From: Rebecca billardiae RCC1528
Taxonomy: Eukaryota; Haptophyta
Direction: 5' to 3'
Length of the DNA: 64,000 bases
NCBI GenBank assembly: GCA_965240325.2
Contig: OZ251224.1
Span: forward strand, 2,728,001-2,792,000
Of the stretch, positions 10,247 through 19,481 are shown piece after piece. The notes beneath the pieces were generated by a model. The model ran no database searches. It was not told the DNA's origin and was given only the letters and a program-made list of their open reading frames with translations. Both the position numbers and the translations under genes were made by a program. The number at the start of each line of letters is the position of its first letter. The stretch's first letter is position 1.

Positions 10247-10735
10247 ATGCCGATCAGCGACTTGTGGACCGCTCGTGGGGACACGCACGAGTACGAGGGG
10301 ATGCCCCGATACCCTGGCTTGACGCTCGCCACACACGTCGTCGTCAAGACAACCCAAGTCGGCGTTCTCTTGGGCGCGCTCACGGGTATTGGTGGAAGCT
10401 TCTTCGGCTACCAGCTGCACGTTGGGTCGTGTGCTGCTCGGGGTGGCATCATTGGCGCGCCACTTGGTGCTCTCGTGCTTCTTAAGCGCGCACAGACATT
10501 GGACGAGGACGGCGTCATCGATCGCGGCTATCGCCTGAGCCACAACGAGGGGCAGCGCACTGTCGATGCGCTCACCGTTGCTGGCGCGGCGATCGGGCTC
10601 CTCGCCAGCCGTGGTGGACCCGCCGGGTTGGGGGGCGCCGCGCTTGGCGCCACGGCTGGGATGGCTTCCTACCCCATCGTCAAGAAAGCAGGCATCAAGA
10701 GTCCCATGATTCGTACTGGTAAGGCCCAGCAGTAG
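10247..10735 (+). CDS. Glycine-rich small membrane protein, DUF1757-like
   Basis: One exon encodes 162 residues from ATG 10247. The N-terminus has HEYEGMPRYPGLTLATHVVV followed by a hydrophobic, Gly-rich segment (VGVLLGALTGIGGSFFGYQ). Later come GGIIGAPLGALVLL and two further Gly/Ala helices (VAGAAIGLLASRGG and GGAALGATAGMASYP). The layout of four short helices with GxxxG-type packing resembles the DUF1757 family seen in plants and protists, and superficially the Tim17/22 fold. The family function is unknown to me. The soluble stretch VIDRGYRLSHNEGQRTVD between helices looks conserved in character. It probably sits in an organelle membrane. Similarity is judged by eye only. Confidence 0.6.
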   Translation: MPISDLWTARGDTHEYEGMPRYPGLTLATHVVVKTTQVGVLLGALTGIGGSFFGYQLHVGSCAARGGIIGAPLGALVLLKRAQTLDEDGVIDRGYRLSHNEGQRTVDALTVAGAAIGLLASRGGPAGLGGAALGATAGMASYPIVKKAGIKSPMIRTGKAQQ

Positions 10736-11477
10736 ACGCTGATCTTGACGGCGTCCTCCTGACTCTGCGCACACGATGCGGTCGGCCATCATTATCCGTG
10801 GGCAGCCGGCCGGGGGGGTGAGGGCCCCGGCGGGCCCGGCCAGCCGGCGTCGGATTCGGAGACGGTCTGGTGGACGACGGGACGACGCGCGTGCGGCTGT
10901 CAACATCGCATCGACGCGCGTTTGCCGTTTTACGACGTTTGCGGTTTGGCCGTTGGCTGACGGCCGGTGACGCGACTTACTGCTCCGACCTTGCGGCTCG
11001 CCGCCCGCCGTGCTAAGTCAGCCTGAGCCCTGACCGCTGACGACGGTCGACGGACGGGTGACGGGGTGAGCTGCCGTACTACTACTTACTGCTACTAATA
11101 AGGCAGAGTTTATCGTCGATATATACGATATATATATAGGCTGCTAATATTCTCGGCGCGTATTATCACTACTATCAGTTCTGAACCCGGTAGTACGCGC
11201 CCGGCTGTGCTGCGGACCAGCAGAGTTAGCAGCACTTAATAAGCTACTGCATCGACGATTCATCATAGAATACACTATACAGATTACATCAGTACATAGT
11301 TATTCTCGGACAGCGCAGGCTCGGCCGGCTCGGCCTCGGCGGACCCGTCACCCGGGTACTCTCGTCCTCGACCGGTAGCTAGCGCCGGTAGGCAGCCGTG
11401 CCCGTTCGCATCTGCTGACGAGTGCCAGTCAGACGACGCGCAGTCGTTGCCAGTGATGGCGATCAGCAGTGACGGTG
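10736..11477. other. AT-rich intergenic spacer
   Basis: About 740 bases with TATATA-rich stretches around 11115-11150 and 11260-11300. No coding or RNA feature was recognised. Confidence 0.5.
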
Positions 11478-12842
11478 TCAGTCACCATGGTCCGCGCCAA
11501 CACGCGGGCCAACTTCGAGCAGGAAGGGCGCGCCGTTGTGCATGCCACCGGTAGCGCGCATCCCGCCGATGCCGACGAGGACGTTGGGCGCACCCTGCAC
11601 GCAGCGAATCTCGTCTCGCATGCCGAGCACGCCCCCCCACAGCCAGTCCGACCCGCGATAGCGCAGGACAAGCGCCGGCCGCCCATCGAGCACCGACGGC
11701 TGCACATCGGCCGCAAAACGCCGCGCACCCCGACCGCCCGCGAAGCGGTTGGAGCCACCGCCGAGGCCATCTGCGTCGAGCTGCTTCCCGAGCCACCTGT
11801 GCCCCGCGCCGAAGAGCACGTGGGTGATGAACTCTGTCGCCGGCCAGAGCGGGCCCAGGCGCAGGAGACTGCCGCGCAGCTCGCGGCCAGCCAGCTCGTC
11901 CACACGTGGCGGCGCACCCGCACGCCACGCTGCGAGAAGCTCGCGTTTGCGCGCGCAGGCGCGAGCCACGTCGTCCGCGGTGCGCGCCTGCGCGAGCGCC
12001 GGCGGGACCTGGGTGTCTGCAGGGCCGTTGAGCCTGACGTTCGTAGCGATGAGTGCGCCGAGCGTGCCGGCCAGTGCGGCCGCTGCGCCCCCCGCACCAA
12101 CGGCGCCGCCGCGAAAGCGGATCACGGCGTGCACGCCGGAGCGCGTCAGGCACACCTCAGTCTGCGGTTGGACGGTGCACAGCGCGCGCAGGAGCTCAAC
12201 GCTGGGCAGTCGCGACCACGGCTGCGTGAGCACGGCGACGCCCCCCGGGCGCGCAAGCTCGGCGAGCACGTGCGAGAGACGCTCCGCCCCCGCAGTGCTG
12301 ATTTCAAAGCCCCCGCAGGTGGTGCACTCCGCGCGGCGCGCAGCGAGGAGGAGGGTGGCGCCGGCGGCCGCCCAGGCCAGGGCGTATGCGCGTGGCGAGG
12401 GCGACCAGCCGCCGAGCAGCCGCGCCAGGTCGCACGACGCCGTCGCGAGTATGAACGCACCCACACTTCCGCCCGTGCGATCGCACGCGCACAGGCCCTT
12501 GTGCATCGTGACCACGTCAAACGCTCCCTTGTGCGCCGCGGCGAAGGCCTCGAGGTGCTCGGAGCGGTGGTCGACCTGGTAGAAGGTGGCGCGGCGGCCA
12601 AGTGGTGCATCCACCGCGCGGACGTCGGTGAAGGCAGCGACCGATGCGTTCGCAGCGATGCGCAGTGCCTCGACATTCGCGCCGTCGCGCCCAGCGAGAT
12701 CGAGCAGGGCGGGCGCGCGCGGGCGCAGCTTGCGCAGCCGCTCAAGCTGCACGGGCGTCGAGCGAAGCGCCGGGTCCACCGTGGTGACCCACTCCCGAGC
12801 GGTCACGCACGCGCATGCGGTGATCAAAGCGGCGATCGCCAT
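11478..12842 (-). CDS. Secreted or membrane protein with methyltransferase-like N-terminal half
   Basis: One exon encodes 454 residues from ATG 12842. The first 16 residues (MAIAALITACACVTAR) look like a signal peptide or short anchor. Residues about 40-115 contain APALLDLAGRDGANVEALR and GAFDVVTMHKGLCACDRTGG. These suggest the Rossmann-type start and motif IV of a class I SAM-dependent methyltransferase, but the glycine loop is degenerate. A hydrophobic segment (AYALAWAAAGATLLLAA) lies within this half. The C-terminal domain has FITHVLFGAGHRWLGKQLD, LVLRYRGSDWLWGG and MRDEIRCVQGAPNVLVGIGG, which looks like a beta-rich lipid- or ligand-binding fold I could not name. The protein may be a two-domain fusion. 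No introns are needed. Confidence 0.55.
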   Translation of the reverse strand: MAIAALITACACVTAREWVTTVDPALRSTPVQLERLRKLRPRAPALLDLAGRDGANVEALRIAANASVAAFTDVRAVDAPLGRRATFYQVDHRSEHLEAFAAAHKGAFDVVTMHKGLCACDRTGGSVGAFILATASCDLARLLGGWSPSPRAYALAWAAAGATLLLAARRAECTTCGGFEISTAGAERLSHVLAELARPGGVAVLTQPWSRLPSVELLRALCTVQPQTEVCLTRSGVHAVIRFRGGAVGAGGAAAALAGTLGALIATNVRLNGPADTQVPPALAQARTADDVARACARKRELLAAWRAGAPPRVDELAGRELRGSLLRLGPLWPATEFITHVLFGAGHRWLGKQLDADGLGGGSNRFAGGRGARRFAADVQPSVLDGRPALVLRYRGSDWLWGGVLGMRDEIRCVQGAPNVLVGIGGMRATGGMHNGAPFLLEVGPRVGADHGD

Positions 12843-13563
12843 GGGCAGCAGAGATGGGCGAGAGCCGCGTGATTCACGACCTCTACCGGCAAGCGCGCTT
12901 CACACCTTCGCGCGTGTGCGTGCGAATCAGGCCGCGAGGACGCACGTGGACAGGCCACGCGCCACGCTCGCAGAGATGGCGACCTTTCGCGCCTTCGCGC
13001 GGGAAGACGTAATTTTGGCGCGAAAATATAATACCACATGCCGCTTTGTTGTTCAGGCTTCAGGGCTTCAGGCTGACTGTTGACTGTTGACTCTTCAAGA
13101 TTCTGTCACTTTCAGCTTGATCAACAATAAGTTCACAGTCGACGTGTGTCTCTGAGATTCGGCAGTCAGCTCACAGCTGAGATTGAAAATGCCACCGGAT
13201 GGTGCATGGTGATGCCCCGTGATGCCAGTACCAGCCGTGACCTTGAGCAAACTCCGATGATGCCTACCACGTCCGCTAAGACTATTTTACAAGGCTGACT
13301 CAGCCTCAGAGCGCTCCGAGCGCAGTCAGGCTCAGACCCGGGAGTCCGGAAGCTCGGACCGCGATGCGGCCAGTACTCGGTAGTCAGAGCCGCAGTACCG
13401 GGTCGCCGTCTCGGCGGGAGCGGCCCGTCGAATGAGTTGGGCGACGCCCGAGGCGGCGGACGCCTATCGGGCAGAGCTGCTCCCGCCGCGCCGACTAGAT
13501 AACGATACCCACTGCCACCAAGATCCCTGCGGGAACGGGGCGACGACGGCTTGCGCGCAGCGG
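12843..13563. other. Intergenic spacer with low-complexity repeats
   Basis: Contains TTGACTGTTGACTCTT-type short repeats near 13075-13095 and CAGTCAGGCTCAGACC-type words near 13325-13345. No gene is supported. Confidence 0.45.
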
Positions 13564-14115
13564 TCAGCGGTGGTGCGCGTGTCTCGGCTCGAAGGTGTAG
13601 TCGTCATCCGATGACAGCAGCTCGTCCAGGGAGGTGATGATCTGCTTGGCGACGGGATAGTCGCTCGGATGTTGCAGGCCACGTATGAGTCCCGCAAGCT
13701 CCTCGCATAGGCTCGCCGTGGTCGACGCGTGCTTGCAGTCGCGCAGCAGCTCAGGCGAGGTGCGCAGCACGTTGATGTGCGAGCGCAGAAGCTCGTTCAG
13801 CGACATGCCGGCGGGGACGGTGTGCGCAGCGGGTGCGACGGCGAGGCGTGAAAAGACAGGTGACGGGTCGGGCGTGCTGGAAGGAAGACGAAATTCACAA
13901 GACCGAGGCGTGTCGAACCCGCCTTCCCAGTAGTGGCCACCGGGGACGTGCATGCTTGGCCTCGGCGCCTCCGCCGGAGCCGCCAGCGGCGGCGGTGGTG
14001 CCAGCGGGAGCGGAGGGGGTGCTCCTGGCGGCAACGGCGGCGGTGCTCCCGGCGGCAGTGGTGGCGGCGGCCCGGGCGGCAGTGGCGGGAAGATGTCCAA
14101 CATGGAGTTGGACAT
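13564..14115 (-). CDS. Proline-rich uncharacterised protein
   Basis: One exon encodes about 183 residues from ATG 14115 (MSNSMLDIFPPLPPGPPPP). Residues 9-45 consist of repeats of PPPLPPGA and PPPLPLAP, typical of profilin/SH3/WW-binding or extracellular linker sequences. The C-terminal 80 residues are of normal composition and helical (MSLNELLRSHINVLRTSPELL, CEELAGLIRGLQHPSDYPVA, IITSLDELLSSDDDYTFEP). They may form a small domain that I do not recognise. The protein is probably cytosolic, with no signal peptide. The residue pattern in the C-terminal half supports a real gene. Confidence 0.55.
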   Translation of the reverse strand: MSNSMLDIFPPLPPGPPPPLPPGAPPPLPPGAPPPLPLAPPPPLAAPAEAPRPSMHVPGGHYWEGGFDTPRSCEFRLPSSTPDPSPVFSRLAVAPAAHTVPAGMSLNELLRSHINVLRTSPELLRDCKHASTTASLCEELAGLIRGLQHPSDYPVAKQIITSLDELLSSDDDYTFEPRHAHHR

Positions 14116-14557
14116 ATCCCCCTCCCTTCCCACGCCGGTACGCCAGGGGGTGAGGTTGCCCAGTCACACAAGCCAGGTGGCACGAAGTTGGGACGGTGGG
14201 GACCTGGATGTGAGGCCGAACCACGACGACTCTTGGGGAGTAAAAGTACCCCCATCGCGCGACGGTGCTATGTAGAACTAATTACGCGGCTAAAAATTCC
14301 GGCTGGCAGCCCGCAAAGGCTTTGAAATAAAAATTGGAGTACGGCTTCGTCCCCTTGGCTTCGGCCAACGCTCGATTGACGAGCTGCGCGGTTCACCGTA
14401 TATACCTATCCACGATATGTCACTACTCGCAATCTTGCATCAGAGCATGCTCTCCCCAATGAGAGCACAGGCTTCAATTTTCACTACTCAGGCTGGTATC
14501 TTTTGGTATTTGTCACAGCGTTGGGTGTTTAGAGAATATTCCAGAGTGGATGATGCT
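14116..14557. other. AT-richer left flank of the transposon
   Basis: About 440 bases between the proline-rich gene and the left terminal repeat of the DNA transposon. No feature is recognised. Confidence 0.45.
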
Positions 14558-14559
14558 TA

Positions 14560-14584
14560 CAGGTGGATACGGGTCAACTGGACA
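14560..14584 (+). repeat. Left terminal inverted repeat of the transposon
   Basis: 25 bases beginning CAGGTGGATACGGGTC and identical to the reverse complement of 18505-18529. TA immediately precedes it. Confidence 0.9.
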
Positions 14585-15280
14585 GCGGCCGGCCCAACTC
14601 ACGGGGCGCCATTGTGCCCGCGGCTCCGGCTCCCACCGCGGTGCGCGCGTTCGAGCGGGTGGCTGTGCGAGTTCGCATGAGCAGTCACGGGTCGTGGCGT
14701 GCCTCGGGTGGACGAGGGTGCCGTGGTACATCCCACAGTGGCCAACAGTCTCCGGGGCTAACTGGACAGTGCGCGCCCGCGAGCGACCACGTGAGGCGTA
14801 TGGTCTTTTCCAGGGTGGGCGAGGCCTCTCTGTGCCGCCCCTGGACCTGACGACCACGTCCCAGCAGCCACGTGCCGGTACGCGCCATACGCGTCGATCC
14901 CCAGGCGCGCACGTCGGTACGCGCACCTGTTTTGCACCTGTTTTGCAGCCGCATGCAAGCCAGGAGCCGCGCCCGCGGGTGGAGGGAGGCCTACAGACGG
15001 TGCGGAAGCACTCGAAGACTCGCTGCTGGACCTTAACGTCCCACCCCACCTGCCCCTGCTGCTGCGCACCGCATGTCCGCTCGCGCTCGCGCGCGCAGAC
15101 TAGGTCGTCAACGAGATATGAGAAACGGCTTCCGTGGGACTTCCCGCCCTCTGGTGCGGGCGCTGTCAAGGGGCGTACTAACGAGAGCTGCTGCTGCTTC
15201 ACCAGTGGCTCACGAGATGGAAATATGATTCGAGTCACATGCGCTCTATCGGTCGGTCACACAGGCAAGACGGTCAAGTA

Positions 15281-16759
15281 CTACATCGGCGTGCCGCTCG
15301 GTGCAACGGGCGGCGTCACGGGCGCAGCAGCTGCAGCTGCCACGGAGCTGTGGTGCGGCTGGGTGTACACCGTCGTCGGCGTAGGCGGTGGCATATACCA
15401 CGAGAATGCCGGCTGCACGCTCGCCACCGAGTGCCCGCTCATCGCGAAACCGCTGAACGGCTGGGCAGTTGGCGTGGCACCAGCAGGCGGCGTGCGCGCG
15501 AGCGCCAGCGCCTGCGGCTGCGCCGCGCCGAACTGCGGTGCGCAGCTGCCAGAGCTCATCGGCATCGGCATCGGCATCGGCGTCAGCATCGACTGCGGGG
15601 GCTGCAGCGACTGTGAGACGGATGTCGGTGGCTGCTGCGAGAGCGGCGAGGCCTGCGAGGGTGGCGGCAGCCACTGCGAGGAGGGCAGCGCCGTGGGCTG
15701 CTGCGAGGGCGGCGGGCACGGCGGTGGCGCGGACAGCGGCAGCTGGGCTGGCGCTGCTGCGGTGCTCGCGGCGGCCGTCGACTGCCTCTTCTCTTTGCAA
15801 GCCGCCTTCTGGCACGCGTTCTTCTTCACCTCGCCGCACTGCGCGCACTGCTTGAAGCGCCGGGCCGTGCACTCGCTGCCGCGGCCACACACGCAGGCGG
15901 CGGCGCAGAGCGCGAAGCTGCGTGTGCGCTCCTCCCGCTCGCGCTCAGCTGCGGCACGGTCGTCGCCCTTCTTCTGCTCCTCGGCCTTTTGCTCGTCGAT
16001 GGCGGCCGAGATCGCCTGGCGGTTGACGGCGCCCCACTGGCTCACCCGCTTGCCCCTCTGCATGCCGTCGTCCTTCTTCGCTTTCACTGCCGCTTCCCAG
16101 CCGAACACCTCGCGATTGCCCAGGCACGGCAGGCGCGGATCGCGCTGCTGAAACGCGATGATCGAGCGCAAGCTCTCGATCTGTTTGTTCTGCTGCTCGA
16201 TCGTGTGCTCGAAACCGCGCTTGCTGCCCGCTCGCACATCAAGCGGCGGCGGCTGCGGGATGTACTCGACAGGTGGCTGCGGCGGCACGAACGCCGCGCG
16301 CGCTGCAGCGGGCGCCGGTGCAGCAGCTGCCGTGCGGGTCAGCGCCGCTGTGTGCGGCGCTGCACCAACGGCAGCCGGCGCGGCTGCTGCGGCCGGCTGC
16401 GCGCTTGCCGCAGCATCGACAGCCAAGCACGCCCCGCGGCTGCTGGCGAGAGCCGCGGAGTTCCACTTCGTCGGTTTCATGAGGTGAACGCCGACACCGC
16501 CGACGCTGATGCCGACGCGACGCCATGCGTTCGTCACCTTACGGCGCACCGCCCAATTCCGCACAGCGGTGGCATGCAGCGCGAGGAAGGTGAACTTGTC
16601 AACCCGCGCGTACTTGGTTGGCGGCGGCCGCGGCGGGCCGCCGCCGCTGCTGCTGCCACGAGTCGGCCGCGCCGCCGTCACAGCAGCAGCAGCAGCAGCC
16701 GTTGTCGTAGTCGTCGTAGTCGTCGCGGCAGCAGCAGCAGCGTCGCTGCGGCGACTCAT
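15281..16759 (-). CDS. Transposon second ORF or transposase 3' exon, Cys-rich C-terminal region
   Basis: This 492-residue frame starts at ATG 16759 and overlaps the transposase stop by four bases (ATGA). After a Thr/Ala run it has KFTFLALHATAVRNWAVRRK and VTNAWRRVGISVGGVG. This resembles the 'helix, then Gly-Ile' segment that closes the DDE domain of pogo-like transposases, so it may be the second part of one spliced protein. A Glu/Lys/Arg helical part follows, then a Cys cluster (CAAACVCGRGSEC, then CAQCGEVKKNACQKAACK) that could bind zinc. The tail is rich in Pro, Ser, Gln and Met. Whether it joins the first ORF by splicing or reinitiation is not resolved. Confidence 0.6.
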   Translation of the reverse strand: MSRRSDAAAAAATTTTTTTTAAAAAAVTAARPTRGSSSGGGPPRPPPTKYARVDKFTFLALHATAVRNWAVRRKVTNAWRRVGISVGGVGVHLMKPTKWNSAALASSRGACLAVDAAASAQPAAAAAPAAVGAAPHTAALTRTAAAAPAPAAARAAFVPPQPPVEYIPQPPPLDVRAGSKRGFEHTIEQQNKQIESLRSIIAFQQRDPRLPCLGNREVFGWEAAVKAKKDDGMQRGKRVSQWGAVNRQAISAAIDEQKAEEQKKGDDRAAAEREREERTRSFALCAAACVCGRGSECTARRFKQCAQCGEVKKNACQKAACKEKRQSTAAASTAAAPAQLPLSAPPPCPPPSQQPTALPSSQWLPPPSQASPLSQQPPTSVSQSLQPPQSMLTPMPMPMPMSSGSCAPQFGAAQPQALALARTPPAGATPTAQPFSGFAMSGHSVASVQPAFSWYMPPPTPTTVYTQPHHSSVAAAAAAPVTPPVAPSGTPM

Positions 16760-18420
16760 CGTCGTAGCAGTCTCAGTCGTAGTCGTAGTAGTAGTAGCAG
16801 TCGCGGCACGGTAGCAGCCGGCGCGGCCGCCGCGAGCCGCGCGGCGGGCGCGGGCGCGGCGCGGCTGCTGGCCGCGGCCGCGACCGCGCCCGGCGCGCTG
16901 GCCGCAGTCGTGTGAGCGGGCGAGCTCGCCGGCGGGCCCTCGTCTTCAGACGAGGCCGCCGAGTCGTCGTCCATGTCCGCGTCCTCGTCGTCCGACGACT
17001 CATCATCGCCCTGCTGCACGCGCGAGGGCAACAGAGTGTGCGTCTGGTGGTTGATGTTGAGGTTGAGCTCGTCGGCGCCTAGGTCCGCGCGAGCGCGCGC
17101 GCGCTGAGCGGCGAGCTCCTGCTCGCTCGCCCACTTCTTGAACTTCTTCTTCTCGTCGTTGTACCTGCCGTGCAGGTCGGCACCAATCTGGTCGACCATC
17201 TGCAGGTCGCCGGTGGTGTCCGGAGGGCTGATGATCATCACCGACTCCCGGCCCAGGCCGTCAGAGTCGAGCGCGGCCGTGCCCTCGAACGCAAGCATGC
17301 ATGGCTCGCCGAATCGCGAGATGTGGCCGTCCGAGATCAGGGCGAACGGGAATCGCAGCTTCTTCGTCTTTCGCGTCTCGATGATGACCCTGACCAGCTC
17401 GCCGAACGTGTCGCCGGTCTGAGTCCCCTTCTCCGACGTGGCAAACAGCACCTCGTACTTTTTGCCCTCGCTGTCGAGAAAGAGATCGAGCAACTTGTGC
17501 GAGAACGTCCCGGTTGTCCAGTACGACTGCGCGAAGTTGTACTGCGTCACGACGATGGAGCCGCTCAGGTCGAGCACGGGCGTGAACGAGACGCATGTGC
17601 GCTCCTCGCCCTGTGCCTTGCGCACGGAAGAGCCGGTCGCGCCGATCGCCATGTTGTTGCGCGAGCACGTGCCGTAGTCCAAGAACTGCGGGATCTCGTC
17701 GAGTTGGAGAACGCAATCGGGATGGATGATGATGCCGGCCGAGTTGGAGATGTTAAGCTGCCTGAAAGCGGCATCACAGTTCTTCAGGTGCTGCACGGCA
17801 CGCTCCATCGTGCACGCACCGAGCCGCTTCTGGGACGTGTGTGCGCACAGCGCCTCCTTGATGTCACGATGCTCCGCGAAGAATCGCTCCATCCAGTCTT
17901 GGCCCAGCTCGCCTCCGTCGACGACGCGCTGCGCGTGCTCACTGAGCGGAATCTTCTTGCGACCGCCCATCGCGTTTGACGCCGCGCGGTACCGCAGCAT
18001 CGCGAGCACGACCTCCGATATGCTCTCGCGCGTGATCGCCTGCTCCGCCATGTTCTTCAACTTCGCGTACTTCACGACCCGAGCCTCCTCGGCAACGGTC
18101 AGGACACGCAAGCTCTCGCGCACGCTGAAGTGGAAGGCCGTGCCCATCTGAGCTGCGTTGAGCGCGCGATTCAGCGTCGACCGCGTCACGAGCGGCCAAC
18201 CAGTCTTGAGCTCGTCGTTGTTCACCGCCTGGTACGCGCTCACATCATTCGCGAGGCAGTACTTGACCGCGAGCTGGAGCTGCGCCTGCACCTCCGCCTT
18301 TTCACGGGCAGCGATCTGCTTGGTCGCCTTGTTGGGTGGCTCCTTCAGCGCTGCCGCAGCGCCGAGCGCGAACGCGCCTGTACGTGGCGGCGGTGGCGCC
18401 GCCGTCGCGGCCGGCGACAT
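16756..18420 (-). CDS. pogo/Tigger-like DDE transposase
   Basis: A 554-residue frame starts at ATG 18420 (MSPAATAAPPPPRTGAFALG). The N-terminal about 190 residues include helix-turn-helix-like stretches (VTRSTLNRALNAAQMG, ITRESISEVVLAMLRYRA, LGQDWMERFFAEH) expected for CENP-B/pogo DNA-binding domains. The catalytic region has CVLQLDEIPQFLDYGT (first Asp), FALISDGHISRFGE (second Asp in the SDGH context) and VMIISPPDTTGDLQMVDQIG (strand before the third acidic residue). The C-terminus turns acidic (DDESSDDEDADMDDDS) and then low-complexity. The frame has no internal stop. It lies inside the TIR-bounded element and should cut and paste it. The exact superfamily branch is inferred by eye. Confidence 0.75.
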   Translation of the reverse strand: MSPAATAAPPPPRTGAFALGAAAALKEPPNKATKQIAAREKAEVQAQLQLAVKYCLANDVSAYQAVNNDELKTGWPLVTRSTLNRALNAAQMGTAFHFSVRESLRVLTVAEEARVVKYAKLKNMAEQAITRESISEVVLAMLRYRAASNAMGGRKKIPLSEHAQRVVDGGELGQDWMERFFAEHRDIKEALCAHTSQKRLGACTMERAVQHLKNCDAAFRQLNISNSAGIIIHPDCVLQLDEIPQFLDYGTCSRNNMAIGATGSSVRKAQGEERTCVSFTPVLDLSGSIVVTQYNFAQSYWTTGTFSHKLLDLFLDSEGKKYEVLFATSEKGTQTGDTFGELVRVIIETRKTKKLRFPFALISDGHISRFGEPCMLAFEGTAALDSDGLGRESVMIISPPDTTGDLQMVDQIGADLHGRYNDEKKKFKKWASEQELAAQRARARADLGADELNLNINHQTHTLLPSRVQQGDDESSDDEDADMDDDSAASSEDEGPPASSPAHTTAASAPGAVAAAASSRAAPAPAARLAAAAPAATVPRLLLLLRLRLRLLRR

Positions 18421-18504
18421 CCGCGATTCATGACAATGTGTCCACCGGTCGCTCCGCGCGGAGCGCAGTCCTGCCCGCCGCTCCGACTGTCCAGTTAGCC
18501 CCGG

Positions 18505-18529
18505 TGTCCAGTTGACCCGTATCCACCTG
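18505..18529 (-). repeat. Right terminal inverted repeat of the transposon
   Basis: 25 bases ending GACCCGTATCCACCTG, an exact inverted copy of 14560-14584, followed by TA. The neighbouring 18487-18504 (CTGTCCAGTTAGCCCCGG) is a related word that pairs with 14752-14769. Confidence 0.9.
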
Positions 18530-18551
18530 TATCCGGCATGTATAATAATAC

Positions 18552-18580
18552 TGTGCGTCTCTTATTCTTAGTAAACTGTA
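18552..18580 (+). repeat. 29-base dispersed repeat, copy 1
   Basis: This AT-rich word beginning TGTGCGTCTCTTATTC, just outside the transposon's right end, recurs exactly in inverted orientation at 43414-43442. Flanks differ, so it is a short dispersed motif and not part of a long duplication. Confidence 0.85.
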
Positions 18581-18809
18581 TACGCCATTATGGCGTACAT
18601 CAATGCAGCTATCGAGAGATTAAACAGCGGGGGCCTAGCGGCCTTTTCCCGGTGGGGCTGGTCGAACACAGCGCGTCTAGGACGCGACGGAGAAGCTTGC
18701 CAGTGCCAGCAGACTAGACGACGATGGGACGAGTTGGCCGTTCAGCGCTGACTAACGGTATCATCCGGGCTGCCGCGTCACTTCGCGCGTCGCGCGTGCG
18801 ATTTAGCCG

Positions 18810-19481
18810 TTAGCCAGGCGTCTGCAAGGCCCACCGAGGCGCCAGCGAGGCGCGCGTCGATGCAGTCGTCGCTGCGCACGGCCGCTCGGGCACGGCGGCA
18901 CGGCAACGGCACGCACCGATCACGCCGTGCGTGCGCGCGTCGGCCATCGACGCGTGGTAGTCGTGCAGCAACTGCAGCTCCGTGGGGTTTTCCGCACGTC
19001 GTGCGCGCTGCTGCTGCCGGACGCCCAGATGGCGCGCGACCGCGTCGGTCGCGGCGGCCTCGCGCGCCGCGCGCGGGGCGGCTCGACGCGCGGCGTGACC
19101 CTCGCGGCGCTCCGCGTTGCGCGCCTCGTCCACGCCGTTCAGCGTGCTCGCCAGCCGCGCGCGCAGCTGCGCGAGGCACGCGTCGAGCGCTGCCGGCGTC
19201 TCGCAGTTTGGGTGCGAGGCCGCGGGCGCGCGCGCGCCGGGGCGCGTGGCCTCGTGCGGGTGCACGGCGAGGCGCGCCAGGTCCACAAACGGCTCGTCGC
19301 GCAGTTCCAGCGCGCGCAGCCCGGCGACGCGCGCGTCCCAGCGCGCGACGTGTTTGGACAGCGCGTTCGACATGCGCGCGCCGCCCGCGTCGCCCTCGCC
19401 GCGGTACCGGCGGATGAGAATGGCCAGGGCTGCACGCACGTTGGCGAATTGCGCGCACGCCGCCGCGCTCCGCCTCCGCAT
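18810..19481 (-). CDS. Uncharacterised ORF, doubtful
   Basis: The frame is open from 18810 up to a GTG at 19586. The first in-frame ATG is at 19481 (MRRRSAAACAQFANVRAALA), giving about 223 residues. The helical, Arg/Ala/Leu-rich composition (ILIRRYRGEGDAGGARMSNA, LRALELRDEPFVDLARLAVH) is more protein-like than the competing frames. GC-rich DNA here keeps several frames open, however, so coding status is uncertain. GTGAGT at 19586-19581 on the coding strand could be a splice donor, so an upstream exon is possible. No domain is recognised. Confidence 0.35.
   Translation of the reverse strand: MRRRSAAACAQFANVRAALAILIRRYRGEGDAGGARMSNALSKHVARWDARVAGLRALELRDEPFVDLARLAVHPHEATRPGARAPAASHPNCETPAALDACLAQLRARLASTLNGVDEARNAERREGHAARRAAPRAAREAAATDAVARHLGVRQQQRARRAENPTELQLLHDYHASMADARTHGVIGACRCRAAVPERPCAATTASTRASLAPRWALQTPG

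Larger units (their letters stand above)
14560..18529. mobile_element. Complete pogo/Tigger-like DNA transposon with TIRs and TA flanks
   Basis: The left end (14560-14584, beginning CAGGTGGATACGGGTC) is an exact inverted copy of the right end (18505-18529). Both ends are flanked by TA (14558-14559 and 18530-18531), the target-site duplication expected of pogo/Tc1-type elements. The element is 3,970 bases long. Inside, on the minus strand, are a DDE transposase ORF and a second ORF that together fill most of the unit. An additional inverted pair lies inside the ends: CCGGGGCTAACTGGACAG at 14752-14769 and its exact complement at 18487-18504. Perfect TIRs and long open frames suggest recent activity. 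Confidence 0.85.
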
